DNA from: UBA1724 sp963611685
GTDB taxonomy: Bacteria; Verrucomicrobiota; Lentisphaeria; Oligosphaerales; Oligosphaeraceae
Direction: 5' to 3'
Assembly (NCBI GenBank): GCA_963611685.1
Contig: CAVDSU010000059.1
Coordinates: forward strand, 1 to 12,726
Length of the DNA: 12,726 nt
A model generated the notes under the pieces. That model did no database searches. It was given only the letters and a program-made list of their open reading frames with translations, and was not told where the DNA came from. Shown piece by piece: positions 5,441 through 12,726 of the stretch (positions are counted from its first letter, which is position 1; every line of letters begins with the position of its first letter). Made by a program: the position numbers and the translations under genes.

Positions 5441-6538
5441 ATGCAGAAAGTCATCGGCATTGGTGGTGCGGGAAGCAAGATTGCTTCCAAGTTGAGCCAG
5501 GACTGTGTCGTGGTGAACGTCAGTGAGGTTGAGCTTGGGAAGGTCCAGGCCCGGGAGAAGATCCAGGCGGTTCTGCGCGGCGGTTCTGGCGCCTACCGTG
5601 GTTGCCGCATGGATCCGGAGCTGGGCATGGAGGCATACGGTTCCGTGAGCCGCGAGCTGGAAAGCCGGATTCGTGGCGCACTGGTGATTTCCGCCACGGG
5701 TGGTGGCACGGGCAACGGCATCACGAAGGGCGTGCTGGCCCACTTGGTGTCGCGACAGGAGCAGATTCCGGTGGAAGAGAAGACCCTCTTCGCCTTGGTG
5801 CTGCCCTACGCCCGCCTGGAGAGCGCCGAGTTCGTGGAGAATACCTCAATCTTCCTCAACGACTCCGTGGCGCCCGCCATCGACAGCGGCAATACCGGAA
5901 ATATCTTCATGTTCACCAACCGGCTGAAGTTCGAGAACCGGATCCCCGAGGACCACTTCAACCAGATGATCGTGGAGTCCCTCCAGGACTTCCTGTCCAT
6001 CCCCAGGAAAAACGCGGATTTGCGGTTGATTGACGGCCATGTGGACCAGGAGGACTTCGATCTCTTCCTCTCCAAGCCCTACTTCAACCATTTCACCTCC
6101 TTTACCTACGATCCCATGCAGGAGTTCGGACGACAGCTCCAGGAGAACAGCAACCAGCTGCTGCTGCCCGCCGAGCAGTCCATCGAGGCGCTCTTCCTCA
6201 TGGAAATCCCCGCCGGCGGCGACCAGACCGTCTTCTACAACCTGGTGGAGTTCTTCAACCGACAGGGGGTGAAGCCCATCTACAGCGTCGCGGAGAACCC
6301 CGCGCTGACCGCGCCCCGGGTGACGGTGGCGCAGCTCTACAGCCGGAAGCCCGCGGAATTGGTCCATGACTTCAATACCGTGGCGGACGAGCATGCGCAG
6401 ACCAAGGTGAAGAAGACCATCAGCCAGTATGTCCAGCTGGAGCATCTGGAGGTCAACATGGAGGAGGAGGCGCGGAAGCTGAAGACCAGTGGACAGGAGG
6501 ACATCCTGGCCATGTTGAAGCGCATCCACAAGATCTAG
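5441..6538 (+). CDS. FtsZ/tubulin-superfamily GTPase (TubZ-like)
   Basis: This is a 365-aa tubulin-fold GTPase. The N-terminal nucleotide loop is GIGGAGSK (residues 6-13). The tubulin signature loop TGGGTGNG (86-93) follows strand ALVIS. The likely catalytic T7 loop is HVDQED (200-205), with Asp202 and Asp205 matching the two acidic residues of the FtsZ NxDxxD motif, and His in place of Asn. The last 30 residues are a charged helix (EEEARKLK through KRIHKI) and lack the conserved FtsZ C-terminal peptide. No transmembrane segment is seen. It diverges too much from FtsZ to be the division protein. TubZ of plasmids, phage PhuZ or a chromosomal FtsZ-like family are the alternatives. AGAGGAG (5424-5430) lies 10 bases before the ATG. 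It probably forms GTP-dependent filaments working with the upstream winged-helix protein. Confidence 0.85.
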   Translation: MQKVIGIGGAGSKIASKLSQDCVVVNVSEVELGKVQAREKIQAVLRGGSGAYRGCRMDPELGMEAYGSVSRELESRIRGALVISATGGGTGNGITKGVLAHLVSRQEQIPVEEKTLFALVLPYARLESAEFVENTSIFLNDSVAPAIDSGNTGNIFMFTNRLKFENRIPEDHFNQMIVESLQDFLSIPRKNADLRLIDGHVDQEDFDLFLSKPYFNHFTSFTYDPMQEFGRQLQENSNQLLLPAEQSIEALFLMEIPAGGDQTVFYNLVEFFNRQGVKPIYSVAENPALTAPRVTVAQLYSRKPAELVHDFNTVADEHAQTKVKKTISQYVQLEHLEVNMEEEARKLKTSGQEDILAMLKRIHKI

Positions 6539-6597
6539 CGCCGACGGTCCTTCTCCTTCTTTGTGGTTTTCAAACGTTTTTTGAGGAGCGCCGGGAA

Positions 6598-6614
6598 TCC
6601 CCGTCTTTGGGGGA
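6598..6614 (+). promoter_or_regulatory. Hairpin over the G-rich ribosome-site region of the kinase gene
   Basis: TCCCC (6598-6602) can pair with GGGGA (6610-6614) across a seven-base loop. The 3' arm contains the only purine-rich sequence near the kinase start, so the hairpin could limit kinase translation relative to the GTPase. The stem is short and the start codon is uncertain. Confidence 0.3.
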
Positions 6615-6641
6615 GAATTGTCTCTCGGCGTTGATGAGACA

Positions 6642-8141
6642 GTGTCTGAAAGAAAATACCTAGATAGTGACGAGCTGAAGCGCTTTGCGGGCGATGCGCC
6701 CCAGGCTTCCGGGGAGAGGAAATACCTTTCCCCCGACGAGCTGGCGGCACCCCCCGCAGCGCAGCCCGCAGCACCCCCCGCTGCCGCCGAGGCACCCGCG
6801 CCCAAGAAGAGCGTTCTGTCGGTGGGGGGACCTGGCCGCGTGGTCATGCCCTCCGAGGAGGCGGTGAAGGCCCGCAGCAAGGTCCGCGTGCGCCGTCCCT
6901 TGGCGGAAACCGCGGTGCCCATTAGCCTGGAGGAGACCCGCCCGGGATGGCTGTCCGAACGTCCGGGCGCGGTGGCCTCCCCCGTGGCGGTCCCCGCATT
7001 CGAGCCCGTGGCGCAGCCGGAGGCGACTCCGGAGGAGGAGGCGCCGGCGACGGTGGCCCCCACGACCGTGCCCTCCCCTATCCCTACCCCTACGCGGCGC
7101 GCGGCCTCGGCGCCCATGGCGGAACTCTCGCCTTTGAGCGCCGGCGCACTCTTCCATCTGCAGAGTAGGCTGCCGGAAACCCTGAATATCCTTTCTGCCG
7201 AGCGCTGTGCACAGGTCATCGAGGACCTCCGCAATGGCGGGGAGTATTCCATCGGCTCCCAGGTGGCGCGCGGGGCGGAGAGCCTCCTTTACCAGGGTAC
7301 CGCCGAGGGCTATAACTTCCTGGTCAAATCCATCCGAAACTGGCGGGATCATTGGCTGGGCGATGTGCGCACCCGCAAGGACGAGGGCCGCCTCACCACG
7401 GGCGTGACCTACGCCACCAAGGTGAGGCACCTGACCAACGAGTGGGAGATGGGACAGCATTTGCGGGACGACCATGGGACTCCCGTGGCGGTGCAATTCT
7501 ACTCCATGCGGAAGGTGAGCCGTCTGGGCATGGAGCTGGGATGGGACCTGCTGATGGAGCGCATCAATGGCGTGGATCTCTCCGACAAGCGCCTGCTGGC
7601 GTCCATGACTCCGGTGGACAAAGTGAAGGTCTGCATCACCATGGCGCAGGCGATTTCGCAGCTCCACCAGCGCCACATGATCCACCTGGACATCAAGCCC
7701 AGCAATTTCATGGTGGACCGGCAGGGCAGGGTGAGGCTCATCGACTTCGGCATCTCCGTGCCCGTGGGCACTCAAAGCCGCACCGTGGCGGGCACCGCGG
7801 GGTACTTCTCGCCCGAACAGGTCTCCTGCCGCCCCCTGGGAGAGGACACCGATGTCTTCGCCCTGGGCGTCGCCTTCAATGTCATCTTCGGCGGAAAGAC
7901 TCTGGTGCAGACTCCCGATGAGGTCAAGAGCCGGCAGACACGCCGCGATGCCGCCTCCGACCTGGAAAAGAATAACTTCCCCGCCATCACCGACATCCCC
8001 GAACTCACCGGCACAAACCGACCCATCGCCGACGTGATCCGAGAGTGCACCATCTTCCGGCGCGCCAACCGGATCTCCAATTGCACACAGCTTATCAGCA
8101 AACTGCGCCAGGCCGCCGCCGCCGCGGGAATGACTCTCTAG
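6642..8141 (+). CDS. Serine/threonine protein kinase with Pro/Ala-rich N-terminal region
   Basis: The protein has 499 aa from GTG 6642. A kinase domain covers about residues 202-490: nucleotide loop around IGSQVARGAES (204-214), Lys229 in FLVK, catalytic loop HLDIKPSN (348-355; Asp350, Lys352, Asn355), DFG at 368-370, SPE for APE at 390-392 and the αF Asp near 404. Leu replaces Arg of HRD, so it is a non-RD kinase. Residues 36-160 are rich in Pro, Ala and Glu and probably disordered. The N-terminus carries a duplicated motif, ERKYLDSDEL (3-12) and ERKYLSPDEL (25-34). No transmembrane helix is visible, so it is probably cytoplasmic. TTG 6618 is an alternative start with GGGGGAG too close to it; GTG is preferred because the motif begins right after it. 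It lies about 100 bases after the tubulin-like gene, probably in the same operon. Confidence 0.88.
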   Translation: MSERKYLDSDELKRFAGDAPQASGERKYLSPDELAAPPAAQPAAPPAAAEAPAPKKSVLSVGGPGRVVMPSEEAVKARSKVRVRRPLAETAVPISLEETRPGWLSERPGAVASPVAVPAFEPVAQPEATPEEEAPATVAPTTVPSPIPTPTRRAASAPMAELSPLSAGALFHLQSRLPETLNILSAERCAQVIEDLRNGGEYSIGSQVARGAESLLYQGTAEGYNFLVKSIRNWRDHWLGDVRTRKDEGRLTTGVTYATKVRHLTNEWEMGQHLRDDHGTPVAVQFYSMRKVSRLGMELGWDLLMERINGVDLSDKRLLASMTPVDKVKVCITMAQAISQLHQRHMIHLDIKPSNFMVDRQGRVRLIDFGISVPVGTQSRTVAGTAGYFSPEQVSCRPLGEDTDVFALGVAFNVIFGGKTLVQTPDEVKSRQTRRDAASDLEKNNFPAITDIPELTGTNRPIADVIRECTIFRRANRISNCTQLISKLRQAAAAAGMTL

Positions 8142-8316
8142 AGGACCGGCAGATCTACGCCGCACCCAAGGGGAGTTCCCCGGCGTGCCGTGCGCCCGCA
8201 ATCCCGGCGTGCGCTCGGAGGGACCGGCGACACCGCCTTCGCGGGGAGGGCGGGAGAGGGCAGGGCGGTCGGGGGCTTTCCAGCGGCGACTCTCTCTTTC
8301 GTCCGCCTCGTTCTTC

Positions 8317-9957
8317 ATGCGCGCATTGATTTGGACAATCCTGGTGTTGGGGACCATCGTCGCCCTGCCGCTGGCCTTCCGGCGGAAAGACGCGGCGCCT
8401 CTGCACGCGGAAAACCGCCTGGTGGTCATTACCGCCAACAACGAGGCCCTTCGGCATGAGACCGAACTGGCCTTCCGGGAATGGTATCGCAAGCGCCATC
8501 CGGGGGAGGAGGTCGCTATCGACTGGCGGACGCCGGGCGGGACCTCCGAGATCGTCCGGTTCCTGCGCAGCACCTTCGTCGCCAATGCCCGACACGCATG
8601 GGGACTCCGCGGCGCAGTGCGCCCGGAGGGCATTCCCACGGTGCCCTGGAGCGAGGGGCTCTCGCTGGCGATCTTTGGCGGAAATTGTCCCGGGGATTCC
8701 GTGCAGGCGGAGGCCTGGCGGTGGTTCCGGGAGAGCGAGGTCGGGGTGGATGTGGATGTCATGCAGGGGGGCGGACAGTATGACCACGAGGGGCTGCGGC
8801 GCAGCGGAATGCTGGCGCCATCCGGCGTCCAGGCACGACATCCCGAGTGGTTCCAGGGAACACAGCCTATCTTGTCTCCCGGCGGCGGCGGAGAGGTCTG
8901 GTATGACAAGACCGACTGCTACTACGCCGTGTGCTTCTCTACCTTCGGAATCGTCTATAATCCGGATCGCTTGGCACAGGCGGGATTCTCCCCCGAGGAA
9001 ATCCGGGATTTCGGGAGCAAATGGAGCCATCTGGCGGATCCCCGACTCTATGGCGGCGTGGGACTGGCGGATCCCTCGCAGTCCGGCTCCATCGTCAAGT
9101 GCTTCGAAATGCTGATCCAGCGGGAAATGCAGGACGCACTCCTGGAGGAATGCCCCGGAGTCCCCGTGGAGGAGCTGCAACCTACCCCCGAGGAGCTGGA
9201 TCGCGCCTGGCAACGCGCCATGACGCTCCTGAAGAAGCTGGGCGGCAATGCCGCGTATCTGACCTTCTCCGCTAGCAAGGTGCCCGTGGACGCCGCCAGC
9301 GGGCAGATTGCAGCGGGGATGTGCATCGACTTCTATGGCCGCTCTCAGGCGGAGTGGGAGCGTGTCCAGCAGGGCAGGGAGGTGGTCCGCTACCGCACGC
9401 CTACCGCAGCCTCCACCGTCTCCGCCGATCCCGTGGCAATCCTCCGCGGCGCACCCCACCGGAAGCTCGCCGAGGAATACGTGGACTTCCTCCTCTCGCC
9501 AGAAGCGCAGATGCTCTGGGGAAAGCGCGCGGGGAGCCCCGGCGGACCCCGCGACTACACGCTCTATCGACTGCCCGTGCGCCGCGATATGTTCCAAGGC
9601 ACGGCACTGGAGAACACCGTCTTCGGAGAGGAACGGCCCCTCCTGCTGGCCGAACAGTTCCGCTACCGCGGGGATTGGACGGGGCGGCTCTTCCAGTCCA
9701 TCCGGATTCTCGTGAAGGCCATGCTCATTGATTGCGGACCCGAGCTGCGGGCGTCCTGGGGGCGGATTCTGGCGGACGGCGGATGGGAGGCGCTCTCCGA
9801 GGAGCGACGGGAGGCCTTCGAGGCACTGCCTTTCCCCTACCGCGAGACCCGCGAGGCCACCGCTAGCCTGGATTCCCCCCAGGAGGAGGCACGCCTGCGC
9901 AGGGAATGGCTGCTCTTCTTCCGAAAACACTATCGATGGGCGGCGGAGGGAAAATGA
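8317..9957 (+). CDS. ABC-type extracellular solute-binding protein
   Basis: The 546-aa protein starts with a short basic end and a hydrophobic segment (IWTILVLGTIVALPLAF, 5-21), so it is exported or membrane-anchored; there is no lipobox cysteine. Family signs are ITANNEALRHETELAF (38-53), GGTSEIVRFL (74-83), LADPSQSGS (250-258), CIDFYG (336-341) and the C-terminal-lobe motif YVDFLLSPEAQ (388-398), as in iron/phosphonate-type periplasmic binding proteins. It is longer than usual (350-450 aa), with an extra C-terminal helical region from about residue 440. The ligand cannot be told. ATG 8317 is chosen because the signal segment starts there. No Shine-Dalgarno is seen in the GC-rich 175-base gap after the kinase gene, which otherwise shows nothing. 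No permease or ATPase gene is nearby. Stop TGA, the only non-TAG stop here. Confidence 0.82.
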   Translation: MRALIWTILVLGTIVALPLAFRRKDAAPLHAENRLVVITANNEALRHETELAFREWYRKRHPGEEVAIDWRTPGGTSEIVRFLRSTFVANARHAWGLRGAVRPEGIPTVPWSEGLSLAIFGGNCPGDSVQAEAWRWFRESEVGVDVDVMQGGGQYDHEGLRRSGMLAPSGVQARHPEWFQGTQPILSPGGGGEVWYDKTDCYYAVCFSTFGIVYNPDRLAQAGFSPEEIRDFGSKWSHLADPRLYGGVGLADPSQSGSIVKCFEMLIQREMQDALLEECPGVPVEELQPTPEELDRAWQRAMTLLKKLGGNAAYLTFSASKVPVDAASGQIAAGMCIDFYGRSQAEWERVQQGREVVRYRTPTAASTVSADPVAILRGAPHRKLAEEYVDFLLSPEAQMLWGKRAGSPGGPRDYTLYRLPVRRDMFQGTALENTVFGEERPLLLAEQFRYRGDWTGRLFQSIRILVKAMLIDCGPELRASWGRILADGGWEALSEERREAFEALPFPYRETREATASLDSPQEEARLRREWLLFFRKHYRWAAEGK

Positions 9958-9992
9958 CGCATTGCGAAAACACCCAAGGAGGAACACCCCTC

Positions 9993-12191
9993 ATGACGAA
10001 CGCGGATAGGGTGCGGAATCTGTGTCTTCAGATGGATGCCCGCGACGCCAGCGATCTCTTCCTCAGCGCAGAACGACCCCCCAGCCTCCGCCGCCATGGC
10101 GTGGTGGAGACTCTCGCGGAACCGCCTCTGACGCTCGCGGAGGTGGAGGCCTTCATCCGCGAATGCCTGCCTACGGGCACCTGGGAGCGACTCCAGCGCC
10201 TCCGCGATCTGGATCTGGGCACCCAGATGGGCGCGGAGGTCCGACTCCGCGTCAATCTCTCCTTCCGCATGGGGAGCCCCACGCTGGTGATCCGAAGAGT
10301 GCCCTCCGGCGCACTCTCCTTCGAGGCGCTCCATCTGCCGCCTGTCATCCGCGGCCTCTGCGAATGCCCCCGAGGACTCATCCTGGTCACCGGCGCCACC
10401 GGCTCCGGAAAGAGCACCACCATGGCGGCGATGCTCAATTCCATCAATACCCGCTTCGCACGGCATATCGTTACCCTGGAGGACCCCATCGAATTCGTCC
10501 ACCGCGATGTCCGTTCCGTGGTGACGCAGCGGGAGATCGGCGGCGATTCCCTGGATTTCGCCCAGGCGCTGCGACATGTGGTCCGACAGAATCCGGATGT
10601 CATCTTCCTGGGCGAGCTCCGCGATCTGGAGACCATCCAGACCGCCATCAGCGCCGCCATGACCGGCCATCTGGTGGTGGCGACCTTCCATACCGTGGAC
10701 GCCGAACAGACCCTGGAACGAATCCTCAACTACTTCCCCGAAGGACTCCGGGACCAGGTGGCACAGGACTTCTCCCTGGCACTCCAGGGAATCCTCTCCC
10801 AACGACTCCTGCGCACCGCTGACGGACAGGGACGCATTCCCGCATTCGAGATCCTCCTGGCGACGCCGCTGGTCCGGCGATTGGTGGCACGACGGGAGCT
10901 GGGACAAATCCACGAGGTCATTAAGGAAAATGCCGCCGTGGGCATGGTGGACTTCCAGCACTCCCTCCTGGAGCTGGTCCATCAAGGCTCGGTCACTCAG
11001 GAGGACGCCCTCTCCGCCGCTACCAATCCCGCCGAACTCAGCCTCATGCTCCAGGGAATGGAGACCGGCGCCGACTCCTTCCGCCAAAATGCCGACGACG
11101 AGACCACTGTCAATGGCTTCAATCTGAAAAAACTCCTCCGGGACGCCATCTCCTACGGCGCCAGCGATCTCCTCCTCTCCGTCGGCATCCCTCCCACCAT
11201 CCGGCTGGATGGCGTCCTGCAGCCCTTCGATCTCCCGAATCTCTCTCCCGCAGACTCCCGACAACTCCTATTCGGGGTCCTCTCGCCTGCCCAGCGCGCA
11301 CGCTTCGAGGAGGGACGAGAAATCGATTTCGCACTCTCCATCACCGGCGTGGATGAACACGATACCACTGCCGAATACCGCTTCCGAGTCAATGGATTCT
11401 TCCAGAAGGGACGCGTCTCCGTGGCACTGCGGTTGATCCCCATGACCATCCCGAAGCCCTCCGCGTTGGGACTGCCACCCGTTCTGGTGGGAATGTGCAA
11501 GCGGCACCAGGGACTGGTCCTGGTCACCGGACCCACCGGACACGGAAAGTCCACCACGCTGGCCGCACTGGTCAACGAAATCAACGAAAACCGCCCCTGC
11601 CATATCATCACCATCGAGGACCCCATCGAATTCGTCCACGCCCATAAGCAGGCAATCGTGGAACAGCGCGAGGTGGGCGAGGACACGAAGTCCTTCGCAA
11701 ATGCCCTCAAATACGTCCTCCGCGAGGATCCCGATGTGATCCTCATCGGCGAAATGCGCGACCCCGAGACCATCGCCGCCGCACTCACCGCCGCCGAAAC
11801 CGGACACCTGGTTTTCGCCACACTCCATACCAACGACGTCTGCCAGGCCGTGGACCGTATCATCGATGTCTTCCCCGCAAACCAGCAGGCACAAATCCGC
11901 ACACAGCTGGCCGCCTCCCTGGAGTGCATCGTCTCCCAAAGACTGGTGCCCAAAAACTCCCCAAAGGGCGGAAGACTTGCCGCTATCGAGGTCCTCGTGG
12001 GAACCTCCGCCGTCCGTGCATTGATCCGAGACGCCAAAACACACCAACTCCCCGCTCTCATCGAGACCTCGGCGAAGTACGGAATGATCACTCTCCAAAA
12101 GGCACTCCGAAACCTCTTCGACGCTAAACTCATTGCCCGCGAAACCTATCTCAATATGCTCCCCCCAGGAACACCATTGGAACAGATGTAG
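9993..12191 (+). CDS. Fused tandem PilT-type ATPase (two PilT modules)
   Basis: The 732-aa protein is about twice PilT length (about 345 aa). Module 1 (about 1-345) has GATGSGKST (134-142), LEDPIEF (162-168), DVIFLGELRD (202-211) and GHLVVATFHT (225-234). Module 2 (about 376-732) has GPTGHGKST (513-521), IEDPIEF (541-547), DVILIGEMRD (581-590) and GHLVFATLHT (604-613). Each begins with a PilT-like N-domain (DARDASDLFLS; SYGASDLLLS). Module 2 keeps an AIRNLIRE-like retraction motif (AVRALIRD, 673-680); module 1 has VRRLVARR instead. Both nucleotide sites look intact. PilT is the cytoplasmic hexameric motor that retracts type IV pili. ATG 9993 has AAGGAGG 10 bases upstream. An in-frame ATG at 9954 overlaps the previous stop but lacks a ribosome site. 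No pilin genes are nearby. Confidence 0.93.
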   Translation: MTNADRVRNLCLQMDARDASDLFLSAERPPSLRRHGVVETLAEPPLTLAEVEAFIRECLPTGTWERLQRLRDLDLGTQMGAEVRLRVNLSFRMGSPTLVIRRVPSGALSFEALHLPPVIRGLCECPRGLILVTGATGSGKSTTMAAMLNSINTRFARHIVTLEDPIEFVHRDVRSVVTQREIGGDSLDFAQALRHVVRQNPDVIFLGELRDLETIQTAISAAMTGHLVVATFHTVDAEQTLERILNYFPEGLRDQVAQDFSLALQGILSQRLLRTADGQGRIPAFEILLATPLVRRLVARRELGQIHEVIKENAAVGMVDFQHSLLELVHQGSVTQEDALSAATNPAELSLMLQGMETGADSFRQNADDETTVNGFNLKKLLRDAISYGASDLLLSVGIPPTIRLDGVLQPFDLPNLSPADSRQLLFGVLSPAQRARFEEGREIDFALSITGVDEHDTTAEYRFRVNGFFQKGRVSVALRLIPMTIPKPSALGLPPVLVGMCKRHQGLVLVTGPTGHGKSTTLAALVNEINENRPCHIITIEDPIEFVHAHKQAIVEQREVGEDTKSFANALKYVLREDPDVILIGEMRDPETIAAALTAAETGHLVFATLHTNDVCQAVDRIIDVFPANQQAQIRTQLAASLECIVSQRLVPKNSPKGGRLAAIEVLVGTSAVRALIRDAKTHQLPALIETSAKYGMITLQKALRNLFDAKLIARETYLNMLPPGTPLEQM

Positions 12192-12192
12192 G

Positions 12193-12219
12193 AGAGTGTA
12201 GTATACTCTGGAAGTTTTT
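12193..12219 (+). terminator. Weak candidate terminator after the PilT fusion gene
   Basis: AGAGTGT (12193-12199) can pair with ATACTCT (12203-12209), one pair being G-U, with a three-base loop. After five bases follows a T5 run (12215-12219). It starts directly after the TAG stop. The stem is short and not GC-rich, so this is a modest candidate. Positions 12220-12301 show nothing further. Confidence 0.4.
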
Positions 12220-12301
12220 CGCCTCCGCTACCCACTATTTCCCCCACCCGGAACCCCCAGAAACCGCTAAGCCCGCCCGCGCTGCGGCCCAAATGCCGCC
12301 A

Positions 12302-12726
12302 CCGTACCGCCAGTAGGCGGAAAAAGCGCCTGCGGCACCTTGCAAACTAGCCACTAGCCACTGGGATCTAGCCACTAATTCGGGGGGGCACGGGGGGCGT
12401 AAGCCCCTCCGTCCTTTGGTTGATGTCCGCCTAGGAAAGAGTCGTCTTAGGCTAACCGCGCTGTCGAAGGCGGTGCCGTACCGCCGCACCAGCGGCGGAA
12501 GAGCGCCTGCGGCACCTTGCAAACTAGCCACTAGCCACTAACCTGCTAAGTACTAATTCGGGGGGGCACGGGGGGCGCAAGCCCCTCCGTCCTTTGGTTG
12601 GTGTCCGCCTAGGGAAGAGCCGCCTTAGGCTAACCGCGCTTTCGAAGGCGGTGCCGTACCGCCGCACCAGCGGCGGAAGAGCGCCTGCGGCACCTTGCAA
12701 ACTAGCCACTAGCCACTAACCTGCTA
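12302..12726 (-). repeat. About 178-bp tandem repeat array with stop-codon heptads and hairpins, continuing past the window
   Basis: The block GGCACCTTGCAAACTAGCCA starts at 12334, 12511 and 12689, giving periods of 177 and 178; the last copy is cut by the window end. Each unit has a CTAGCCA heptad array (12524-12541 in copy 2), a GGGGC-GNRA-GCCCC hairpin (12394-12407, 12572-12585), a GCCTA...TAGGC pair and CCGCCGC-ACCA-GCGGCGG (12481-12498, 12659-12676). The partial first copy has CCGCC-AGTA-GGCGG at 12307-12320. The order of the shared blocks is inverted relative to 1491-1555. Nothing here looks protein-coding. Confidence 0.9.

Noticed and set aside
5441..6538. Canonical cell-division FtsZ
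   Set aside because: The FtsZ C-terminal peptide is missing, the T7 loop has His for Asn, overall similarity is low, and there are no ftsA/ftsQ or mur genes nearby.
5846..9987. Long minus-strand open frames across the GTPase, kinase and binding-protein genes
   Set aside because: They are antisense to genes with recognisable catalytic or family motifs and show no domain of their own. Open antisense frames are common in GC-rich DNA.
475..12191. Recoding of TAG as a sense codon
   Set aside because: TAG ends seven of eight genes at the lengths expected for their families, for example argF at 335 aa against 334 in E. coli. It works as a normal stop here.
12302..12726. CRISPR array
   Set aside because: The unit is about 178 bp and fully repeated, with no short repeat alternating with unique spacers and no cas genes.

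Overview
The window comes from a GC-rich bacterium with leaderless or weakly led genes, abundant structured intergenic repeats and a marked preference for TAG stop codons. Nothing here fixes the taxonomy. The solute-binding protein style, the repeat-rich intergenic DNA and the fused PilT remind me of the PVC superphylum (Lentisphaerota/Kiritimatiellota-like), but that is a low-confidence inference. No rRNA, tRNA, CRISPR array or transposase gene was seen.

Layout. Positions 51-467 hold three copies of a 140-bp tandem repeat, each ending in a TTCCTCC heptad array, directly in front of an S66-family LD-carboxypeptidase gene (475-1356, +). A structured spacer and a second tandem repeat (79 bp x 3) follow. 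On the minus strand, argF (3134-4141) and pyrB (1946-3040) form a two-gene unit. It encodes ornithine and aspartate carbamoyltransferases, the two main consumers of carbamoyl phosphate, and ends in a strong intrinsic terminator at 1817-1858.

An 860-bp gene-free region (4232-5097) separates argF from a plus-strand block. It contains clustered short repeats (AAATCCC and AGTATAG types), a 77% A+T segment and a very A-poor G/T-rich leader. The block then encodes a 113-aa winged-helix-like protein (5098-5439), a 365-aa FtsZ/tubulin-superfamily GTPase (5441-6538) and a Ser/Thr protein kinase with a long Pro/Ala-rich N-terminal region (6642-8141). Repeat-rich DNA, small winged-helix gene and tubulin-like GTPase come in the same order as tubC-tubR-tubZ partition loci of plasmids and phages. 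This is the most interesting part of the window. The adjacent kinase, whose N-terminus carries a duplicated ERKYL-x-x-DEL motif, could be a regulator of the filament system.

Downstream are a lone ABC-type solute-binding protein (8317-9957) and a 732-aa fusion of two complete PilT-type ATPase modules (9993-12191). The window ends in about 430 bp of 178-bp tandem repeats. These contain a heptad array giving stop codons in all six frames and several conserved hairpins. An inverted copy of part of this repeat sits at 1491-1555, so related elements flank the whole central block.
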